From assembly GCA_013376995.1 (NCBI GenBank), contig JACAAZ010000005.1:209983-273982 (forward strand): a DNA stretch of 64,000 nucleotides, written 5' to 3'. Positions 8,816 to 15,956 of this stretch are shown here, in pieces (the stretch's first letter is position 1; every line of letters begins with the position of its first letter). Both the position numbers and the translations under genes were made by a program. Under the pieces are notes generated by a model, which ran no database searches, was not told the DNA's origin, and worked only from the letters and a program-made list of their open reading frames with translations. This DNA is from Bacteroidota bacterium (GTDB lineage Bacteria > Bacteroidota > Bacteroidia > Bacteroidales > UBA4417).

Positions 8816-9676
8816 ATGACTATTCCACGGGATTTCACAACCATTAGCCCTTCAGCAAAGTCCTTACTGCTGATGAAAGGATATACTCCTATCCCGTTCG
8901 CCCGCCAGGCAGCTGAATGGATGCTCTCTCCAGTTCCATATGAACCTGACTACTCAAAAAAGGATGTTACTTTTTGGGCGAGGCTTGTGCATTTCGAAAG
9001 CCGGTACAGGGCTGTTGATCAGCTTTTGGCTGGCTTGGATGCCCGGAATGTGCTTGAACTTTCTTCAGGATTTTCATTCCGGGGACTGGAAGCAGTTCAG
9101 AAATCCGAATGTCATTATATCGATACTGACCTGCCGGAGGTTATTACCCTCAAAAAAGAATTTATTACGGCATTGAGGAGTGATAATGAACAGCCGGGCA
9201 AATTGGAACTCATTGCCTTAAATGCACTTGAGGAGGTGAACTTTCTTGAAGTAGTGAGCCACTTTCCTGGAGGGGAGGTGACGATCGTGAATGAAGGATT
9301 GCTTATGTACCTTGATACCAGGGAAAAGATGAAACTTTGTTCAATTATCCGTAAGGTCCTGGAAAAGAGGGGAGGATACTGGATTACAGCTGATATTTAT
9401 GTAAAAGGAAGGAATGAGAAGGCAGGTTTAAAACTGGACAAACAAACTGAAGCGTTTTTCGAGTATCACCGCATAGAGGAGAATAAGTTCGATAGCTTTG
9501 AAGATGCCCGGGCTTTCTTCAGGGAAATGGGTTTTGTTGTTGAGGCTGAGGCAAGCGTTAATCGAAAATCGATAAGTTCTATGAAATACCTCTTTAAAAA
9601 TATTGGTATCCTGAAACTTTTAAGATTAATGAAAGCAGGGAAAATCCATGCCAGCTGGAGGCTTAAACTTGCTTGA
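8816..9676 (+). CDS. LCMT-like class I SAM-dependent methyltransferase
   Basis: The 286-residue protein resembles the leucine carboxyl methyltransferase / TcmP O-methyltransferase family. It has an N-terminal helix with SAKSLLLMKGYT, a SAM motif I in the variant form VLELSSGFSFRGL (about 75-88), an acidic motif CHYIDTDLPEV and the GLLMYLDTREK post-motif. These family members methylate carboxylates or hydroxyls of small molecules or proteins. It starts two bases after the GH16 stop and so shares its transcript, an unexpected pairing of an exported hydrolase with a cytoplasmic methyltransferase. The C-terminus (about 240-286) is basic. Substrate is unknown. Confidence 0.85.
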   Translation: MTIPRDFTTISPSAKSLLLMKGYTPIPFARQAAEWMLSPVPYEPDYSKKDVTFWARLVHFESRYRAVDQLLAGLDARNVLELSSGFSFRGLEAVQKSECHYIDTDLPEVITLKKEFITALRSDNEQPGKLELIALNALEEVNFLEVVSHFPGGEVTIVNEGLLMYLDTREKMKLCSIIRKVLEKRGGYWITADIYVKGRNEKAGLKLDKQTEAFFEYHRIEENKFDSFEDARAFFREMGFVVEAEASVNRKSISSMKYLFKNIGILKLLRLMKAGKIHASWRLKLA

Positions 9677-9708
9677 TTCCGTGTTGTTTAAATGAACATT
9701 TGCCGGAA

Positions 9709-11154
9709 TTAATTTTCCTGGCTGACTTTCGAAATCCTGAATACCCATGCATACTTACACGGGGGTTTGGCAACCGCTGGTTTTGGGAGATTGATCTTCA
9801 GTTCTCCTCCATCCATTTTCCATTTCAATTTGCCAGTGAAGCCGAGTAGCGTTATCGTCGCATCTTTTGCCGGTCTTATTCCTCTCATTGCAATGATTGT
9901 TGGAATCGAAACTTCATTCTGAGCGGCCAGGTATATCGCATTGACCTCCCCGGTCTTATTTCTCGTAAAGCAGATGTTACCTTCCTTGTATGGTGCAACA
10001 GGCCGGGTGTTATAAATGGCATCTCCATTCACCTTCATCCAGTCTCCGATGTCCTTCAAGCGGGCGTATGCATCCTCATCAAATTCACCAAGCGGGCTCG
10101 GACCGATATTGAGAAGGTAATTGCCTCCTTTGGCAACAATATCAACCAGGTTATGAATGATAACAGATGCTGGTTTGTAGGTGTCACCCGGAACGTAACT
10201 CCATGAACCTGCCATGGTCATGCAGGTTTCCCACGGATAGTCCAATGGTTTTTCAGGTATTTGCTGTTCCGGGGTGCGATAATTCTCAAATTCAGTGCCT
10301 TCGGCCCTGTCAACCACAATTAATCCAGGTTGTTGTTGCCTGCCCATGGCAGCAATTCCGGCCATATCAATATCCTGATCAATAAGCTTAGAATAGCCCG
10401 GATCCCTGGGATCATTAATATTCTTGGGACAAACCCAGCCACCATCAAGCCACAGGATATCAATTTTCCCATAATCAGTTAGGATTTCTTTTATCTGGTT
10501 GTAGGTGAAATCTTTATACGACTTCCATCGTTCAGGATATTTAGCCGGATCGTAATTCACGTTACGGTCTTTAGGAGGGAAATAGGGCCACCAATAATCA
10601 GGGCAATGCCAGTCGGGCTTGCTGAAGTAAGCACCTACCTTGAAACCCTCCTGTCTGAAAGCAGTCGTAATTTCCCGGGCTATATTGGCTTTGGGATTTG
10701 TGTGGAAAGGGGTCTTAGCCGAGGTGACCTTATAGTCCGTGTATTTTGTATCGAACATGCAGAAGCCATCATGATGCTTGAAGGTAAAGACAACATATTT
10801 GAAACCTGCTTCCTGCGCAGCTTTAGCCCACTTTTCAGGGTTAAAGTTTATGGGATTGAAGGTGGCCTGCAGATCCTCGTATGCTTTTTTATAACCAAAA
10901 TAGTCTTTTGAGTAGGCCCCGGTTCTTTGTGTCCAACCCTCATCTTCAGGGCAAATGCTCCAGGATTCAACAATTCCCCATTGGCTGTATGTCCCCCAAT
11001 GCATCAACAGGCCGAACTTAAGATCTTGCCAGGCCTCAATATTCGACTGAACCAAAGGATCAGTGGGACGGATATAAGATTTTTCATGTTCCTGGCTATA
11101 AGAGTTAAGAAACATAAACATGAAAAACCCAATGATAATCGTAAAGTATTTCAT
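9709..11154 (-). CDS. GH29 alpha-L-fucosidase
   Basis: This 481-residue exported protein (signal peptide ending about SYSQ, residue 21) is a GH29 alpha-L-fucosidase. That family is retaining and releases L-fucose from non-reducing ends of host or plant glycans. The catalytic domain shows FGLLMHWGTYS (about 47), FKHHDGFCMF (about 125) and ILWLDGGW, with D237 as predicted nucleophile. It also shows GGNYLLNIGPSPLG, a reliable GH29 signature. A small C-terminal beta-sandwich completes it. It is the last gene of a minus-strand run with the mutarotase/kinase fusion 71 bases upstream, so released fucose is a natural candidate for the fusion's substrate. Confidence 0.95.
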   Translation of the reverse strand: MKYFTIIIGFFMFMFLNSYSQEHEKSYIRPTDPLVQSNIEAWQDLKFGLLMHWGTYSQWGIVESWSICPEDEGWTQRTGAYSKDYFGYKKAYEDLQATFNPINFNPEKWAKAAQEAGFKYVVFTFKHHDGFCMFDTKYTDYKVTSAKTPFHTNPKANIAREITTAFRQEGFKVGAYFSKPDWHCPDYWWPYFPPKDRNVNYDPAKYPERWKSYKDFTYNQIKEILTDYGKIDILWLDGGWVCPKNINDPRDPGYSKLIDQDIDMAGIAAMGRQQQPGLIVVDRAEGTEFENYRTPEQQIPEKPLDYPWETCMTMAGSWSYVPGDTYKPASVIIHNLVDIVAKGGNYLLNIGPSPLGEFDEDAYARLKDIGDWMKVNGDAIYNTRPVAPYKEGNICFTRNKTGEVNAIYLAAQNEVSIPTIIAMRGIRPAKDATITLLGFTGKLKWKMDGGELKINLPKPAVAKPPCKYAWVFRISKVSQEN

Positions 11155-11225
11155 AATAAGGTTTTAGAGTGATTACATGTGGACCCTGCTTGAAGAAGCT
11201 TTATTTTTAGAGGATGAGTTTACGA

Positions 11226-13004
11226 TCAGAAATTATTCTTTCTCCTGATCTTTACCTGGATTGCATCCCTGACAGCCTTATCAGATACCAGGATAAGATA
11301 TCCGCCACCTCCGGCTCCTGACAATTTCCATCCCAATGAATCCGCCTTGTATTCATCAATGGTGTCCATGATATCCTTATCTACCATATTGGGGAACATT
11401 GCAACCTGGGCTTCAAAGGAGCGTCTGAATGATTGTCCGAAAGACAACAGATCCTTGTTAACTATGGCATTCCAGCAGTTTTCAGCTGCCATGGCTAGTT
11501 TTTCAGCACTTTCCTTGTCTATCCGGGTATTTCCCACCACACTGTAACTGCTGAATCTGGGCCCCAGGGTAACAAGAAAAAGATGTTTTTCTAGCCATAC
11601 CAGCGTATCTTCTTCAAGAACGGAATTTATGTTATATGGCCAGTAACCTCCGTTATATTCAAGCTTGTTCAGGCCTGGCAGAACGATTCCAAGTGAATCC
11701 TGCGAGCCTGAAACATCCTTTGTTCCGGGTGGATTTTCAAAACTAAAAAGCACCCTGGCCAGTTGCTCGGCATCACCATGCGGAATTTCGTTCTTCCAAA
11801 GTTCAATAGCCTTTCTCCTGGTGCTGGAAGCCATGCCGGAACGTTCATTGAATGAGACTGTTGGCTCAATACTTACAGTAAGCACAGCCCCGGGATGAAA
11901 CTTCGAAACAAAAGGCTGGTCAAGCCATCCACCGGCAAGATCGATACGGAACGGGATTGTGCATTCCATCCTCAATGAGGTGGTAGATCGCACAGGAAGA
12001 TCAGCATGCGGGATCCTTTTAAGTACTTTATAATCAATCCCGTTGTTCCTGCACAGGATTTCCTTGGCAGGGGCATGGCCATCCTCGTTCACAATGAAAA
12101 TATCCGGGTTAATATCTCTGAACTCTTCCAGGAAATCCATAATTCCCCAGCCAGAATTCACCCGGCATTCTTTAACACATGAAAGTGCTTCAAGCATGTA
12201 TTTCCTTTCATCCTGGGAGTTAACCGGATAGCGGCCTTTCAGTTGTTCAACATTGGCATCTGAACCAATACAGGCATATACATCACCATATGCAGCAGCT
12301 TCTTCGAGAAATGCCACATGTCCGCTATGAAGCATATCAAAGCAACCCGTAACAAACACCTTTTTCCCGGAGGCAACATATGAGCATGCGTGAGAGTCGG
12401 TGTGAAAGACTTCTTCGAGTGGAGCAGGTATTCTCTTCATTGCTTCTGCCGTAAGAAACTGTTCCAGGATGAGATTCATATTTGTGCCAGGACAAGATTC
12501 AAGGTAGATGAAATACCTGCCTGCATTACTGTAAATCTTTATTTGCTTAAGGTCCTTTAGCTCAGATGATCCTAATAGCTTAGCAGGTGTTAAAAGAACC
12601 TGGTCATTCGTTTGATTTGAATCAAGAATGAAGGCAGAGCGCTCAACAATGGGGTGTTCATTTGCAACCCCTGAGAAATCTGCTTCCAATTTAAGTTGTA
12701 ACCACCATTCTCCTTCTTTCCTTCCTGGAACAGGTTCCTGCATGGGATCTGTTAGCTTCCACCAATCGCGGGTGGTTGCATCCGAACCCATGGCTTTCAT
12801 GTCGGCTTCAAACTCATTCCCGCAATATTCCATGTGACTGAAAAGCAGGCCATTTCTGTAGAATATGGTGTAACTGCTAATGTTAGATAGCTTAATCCTT
12901 TCGAGGACCCCTGGAAAAGTGTTGCGGTGAAGTGCTTTATACCTTTCCTCAAATTCAGGCTTGAGCCCGATAATGCTTCCATATGAATAGGTAAACGCTT
13001 TCAT
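11226..13004 (-). CDS. Fusion protein: RhaM-like mutarotase, nucleotidyltransferase and GHMP sugar kinase
   Basis: Three enzyme folds are seen in 592 residues. Residues 1-105 resemble L-rhamnose mutarotase (DUF718), with the Tyr/His pair Y22-H26 and the tandem tryptophans W81-W82. Residues about 150-204 look like a degraded second mutarotase half (IKIYSNAGRYFIYLES ... PLEEVFHTD). Residues about 213-345 are a TagD/HldE-C-type nucleotidyltransferase (VFVTGCFDMLHSGH, VNSQDERKYML, PVRSTTSLR). Residues about 346-592 are a GHMP kinase (RIDLAGGWLD, SGMASSTRR, SGSQDSLG, LSGAGGGGY). The canonical PxxxGLGSSA loop appears as the shorter SGMASST. Together they could turn a free sugar into a 1-phosphate and then an NDP-sugar. 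L-fucose is favoured by the adjacent GH29, but rhamnose or a heptose cannot be excluded. Confidence 0.85.
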   Translation of the reverse strand: MKAFTYSYGSIIGLKPEFEERYKALHRNTFPGVLERIKLSNISSYTIFYRNGLLFSHMEYCGNEFEADMKAMGSDATTRDWWKLTDPMQEPVPGRKEGEWWLQLKLEADFSGVANEHPIVERSAFILDSNQTNDQVLLTPAKLLGSSELKDLKQIKIYSNAGRYFIYLESCPGTNMNLILEQFLTAEAMKRIPAPLEEVFHTDSHACSYVASGKKVFVTGCFDMLHSGHVAFLEEAAAYGDVYACIGSDANVEQLKGRYPVNSQDERKYMLEALSCVKECRVNSGWGIMDFLEEFRDINPDIFIVNEDGHAPAKEILCRNNGIDYKVLKRIPHADLPVRSTTSLRMECTIPFRIDLAGGWLDQPFVSKFHPGAVLTVSIEPTVSFNERSGMASSTRRKAIELWKNEIPHGDAEQLARVLFSFENPPGTKDVSGSQDSLGIVLPGLNKLEYNGGYWPYNINSVLEEDTLVWLEKHLFLVTLGPRFSSYSVVGNTRIDKESAEKLAMAAENCWNAIVNKDLLSFGQSFRRSFEAQVAMFPNMVDKDIMDTIDEYKADSLGWKLSGAGGGGYLILVSDKAVRDAIQVKIRRKNNF

Positions 13005-13169
13005 TCTATTTTACAGGAATATTGGGTTTTATTTGATTGATGTCCCTGATGCCGTGTGCCGTGAGCCAAACGATTAAAAACAGCTTTTCCGGCTTTACTT
13101 TGTTTTGCTCACCCGACCTCTCGCTCTCCCACTCTCTCGTCTTACAATTTCAACTTTCTACTTTTAACT

Positions 13170-13222
13170 CTTTACTTTTTACTTTTATCTTTTATCTTTT
13201 TACTTTTATCTTTTATCTTTCT
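13170..13222. repeat. TTTTATC microsatellite tract
   Basis: Degenerate pyrimidine-rich tandem repeats fill the gap between the transglutaminase-like gene and the fusion gene. They are built from TTTTATC heptamers, with a roughly 21-base unit (TTTTTACTTTTATC...) occurring twice. The left flank (13120-13165) is also CT-rich. The tract runs into the last codons of the transglutaminase-like gene, whose stop lies at 13213-13215. The same heptamer on the other strand recurs at 57313-57340. Confidence 0.8.
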
Positions 13223-15888
13223 TCTGTCTGCTTCATCCTTGCAATTACCTTTGCCAGTTGTTCTCCAATTCCAATCTTGTAGCCTTCTGAAACATAAAGC
13301 AGGTTTCCTTTTGGATCACTTACTACGACAACAGGCAGGTTGTTCATTAATTCATACCCTTTTATTTTGCTGATATCTTTCAGGAATTTCCCACTGGCAT
13401 CAAAACAGAAGCTGTGCGGAAATGAAAGCCTGCTGATGTCAGAAGGATTGAAAGAGCTGCTTAAGGTTGCTTTGTTGAGAATAAAGATCAGTTCACCATT
13501 CCATTTTTGTAATAATGAAGCAACAGCAGGCAAATCTGCCAATATGTGTTTCGAAGGTTCTTTATCAGGGTCAAGCCAGATAAAAATAGCTCCTTTGGTT
13601 TGTGCTATTTTAGATGCAAGCAGCTTCTCTGAAGAGTTGAACTTTTCAAGTTGTATTGATTTCAGGTCTATCTGTCCCAAGGGTTTTTCGGATACATAAT
13701 CCTCCCTGATATTTACATCAACCTCCACATCCTGGCCGACCGGAACTGAGAAAAAGCTGAGAGATGACAGCACGGATCCATCTGCTTGCCTGTTTCCGGT
13801 TACCAGGTAGTATGAGCCAGTATTCACTTCAATCCTTGCCGGGAATTCTGAAAGGCCTTTGCCAAAATCAAGGTCTACAGTCCGGTATACTCCATCCTGG
13901 AAACGTGCAATTGTAAAATTGATAGCATATTTTGGATCGAAATGGGGATTGAGATTCACGAAATGAATATGACCCGATTCAAGCAGCTGCTTGCTTGCTT
14001 GTTTAAAGTTCACATTGATCCATTCACCCTTACTCCAATATTGTGGCAGATAGGTTGCAGGGTTTATCCTTGCCGGTATTCCAAGGCAATGGCAGATAGC
14101 TACAAAGAAGATATCCCTTGACCGGCTGTCGGCAACCCTGAGCTCATAAACGCCCCTGGGTGAAAGCGGAGACCTTGAATGAAGGTTGGCTGTATCGTTT
14201 AATGCAATATTGTCTTTAATCCAGCTAATGAGTGAGTGTATGTCTTTATGCACGGATGTGATAAATTCTGTTGTCAATTGTTGCTGCAGAAAACCTCTCC
14301 ATGGAAGCATCATCTCATTGGAGATGCGCCCTGAAAGCACATAATTGCTGTAAGTTATCGAGTCAACTCCCGGGCTTAATGATTCAAAAGGAACAGAATT
14401 GGTAAGATGATCCAGCAGGGTCTCAGCCGGAGCATCCCTTAAATCCTTTTCACTGACAGAAGCCAGGAGATTCATTGCCCAAACACGTTGAGCAGGGAGT
14501 GCAGATTCGAGGAATGAGGAAATTTCCTTCCAGTTTCCATAAGACTCCCTTATGAAAGTTACTGTTTGTCCGGGATCCAGGTTAAGCTTTTTTGCCAATT
14601 CAACTGCCCATGCTGAATCCTTGAAAGAAGTCATATAGGCAGTGCGAATGGAATCTTCCTTCTGAAGCATCAAGTTATTGTGCTCCCTTATTTCTTTACT
14701 TAGACCGGTAACAGGTGGCGCTTTTTCAACAGGTGGTACGAGATCGAAATTCTCCGTTTTCACATTCTCATGATGACTGCTGAGATTGAGCGTCAAGGTA
14801 TCTGTTTCTTCGACGGTGATTTTCCGATAGCCCCAGGAATCTCCGCTATTAGCCCAGATCAGCAAGTCCCCCAAACCGGTTGTTATTGAATTCACTCCCT
14901 GTTCATTGGTCTTGCCTTTGGCAATCGGGTAGAATTCAGCATAATTATAGAGCTGGTATTCAACCGTTGCATCCTTAACCGGTTTACCTGACTCATTAAG
15001 TACCCGGATGTAAATCGTTTTGGTCTCAGCATAATTCCTTATCAGGTTAAGTTCCGAGAACTTTTCTTCCCTGTCGATAACGGGTTCTGTACCATTGTAC
15101 CAGCCAAAGGCGCGGGTATGGACCAACATGGCACGCATAGCAGGTCCGGCAAACCAACCCATATTGAGTTCCGGTTCGGGTTCACAGGCTCCAAGGAAAA
15201 ACCATTTTCCGTCAACCCAAACTTCAACCCAGGCATGATTATCATCGCAATGCGCCCAGCGGGGGGTATAAACCTGGCGGGCAGGTATTCCCATCATTCG
15301 CATAGCTGAAACAGTAAATGTAGATTCTTCACCGCAACGTCCGAATGAGGTTTTGATGGTGGCAAGAGGGGAACTTGTCCTTTCATCAGACGCTTTATAG
15401 GTAACTTTTTCATGACACCAATGGTTGATTTCCAGGGCAGCATCATGCATATTCTTCCCTTTGATCCGTTCTTTGAGTTCATCATACATCAGCACCCTGA
15501 AATTATCCAGGTTCTCATTGTTTACCCTGATAGGCAGAACAAAATGAAGAAAGACATCCTCCGGAACCTTTGATCCCCAAGGCATTTCATACCTGGCCTG
15601 GAGAGTTTTCGTTACTTGGCTGTCAAAAAAATCGCCATTGTAATCAGCGAGGTCGCTTAAAGGCATATAAGCATAAAGATATTCCAGCGCTTGTTTCTCA
15701 TCAGGTTTCATGGGCCTGCTGAGTACATCAAACAGTTGATGGCTCCGTCCACCGGCAAGCAATTTCTGTTTTGACAGTGAGGCTGCCATATTCGCCAATA
15801 TTGCCTTATCCTTTATCAATTGTGCCTGGATGCTTGTAGCAAGGAGCAGGAAAAGGAATGTTATGACAGTGCTGGAAAAGGTTCGCAT
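13213..15888 (-). CDS. Exported transglutaminase-like protein with thioredoxin-like C-terminus
   Basis: The 891-residue product has a signal peptide (about 1-23, SIQAQ). A transglutaminase-like domain shows C185 in FGRCGEES and H218 in DNHAWVEVW; the usual third acidic residue is probably E236 in ACEPEP. A carboxypeptidase-regulatory-like beta domain follows (about 295-375). A second transglutaminase-like fold (about 565-645, VADSRSRDIFF ... GIPARINP) lacks the catalytic cysteine. The last about 130 residues look thioredoxin-like (AIFIWLDPD, LPVVVVSDPKGNLLYVSEGY) without a CxxC. Upstream ATG at 15939 would add 17 residues but would spoil the signal peptide. It lies 68 bases after GH92 in the same run. 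Its role is unknown: peptidase, amide hydrolase or scaffold. Confidence 0.85.
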   Translation of the reverse strand: MRTFSSTVITFLFLLLATSIQAQLIKDKAILANMAASLSKQKLLAGGRSHQLFDVLSRPMKPDEKQALEYLYAYMPLSDLADYNGDFFDSQVTKTLQARYEMPWGSKVPEDVFLHFVLPIRVNNENLDNFRVLMYDELKERIKGKNMHDAALEINHWCHEKVTYKASDERTSSPLATIKTSFGRCGEESTFTVSAMRMMGIPARQVYTPRWAHCDDNHAWVEVWVDGKWFFLGACEPEPELNMGWFAGPAMRAMLVHTRAFGWYNGTEPVIDREEKFSELNLIRNYAETKTIYIRVLNESGKPVKDATVEYQLYNYAEFYPIAKGKTNEQGVNSITTGLGDLLIWANSGDSWGYRKITVEETDTLTLNLSSHHENVKTENFDLVPPVEKAPPVTGLSKEIREHNNLMLQKEDSIRTAYMTSFKDSAWAVELAKKLNLDPGQTVTFIRESYGNWKEISSFLESALPAQRVWAMNLLASVSEKDLRDAPAETLLDHLTNSVPFESLSPGVDSITYSNYVLSGRISNEMMLPWRGFLQQQLTTEFITSVHKDIHSLISWIKDNIALNDTANLHSRSPLSPRGVYELRVADSRSRDIFFVAICHCLGIPARINPATYLPQYWSKGEWINVNFKQASKQLLESGHIHFVNLNPHFDPKYAINFTIARFQDGVYRTVDLDFGKGLSEFPARIEVNTGSYYLVTGNRQADGSVLSSLSFFSVPVGQDVEVDVNIREDYVSEKPLGQIDLKSIQLEKFNSSEKLLASKIAQTKGAIFIWLDPDKEPSKHILADLPAVASLLQKWNGELIFILNKATLSSSFNPSDISRLSFPHSFCFDASGKFLKDISKIKGYELMNNLPVVVVSDPKGNLLYVSEGYKIGIGEQLAKVIARMKQTEER

Positions 15889-15956
15889 GGTGAGCTTTTT
15901 ATTACAATTTGAAATAGATGAATGTGAATTGTAAAACATTGATTGAGATGTTTTTG

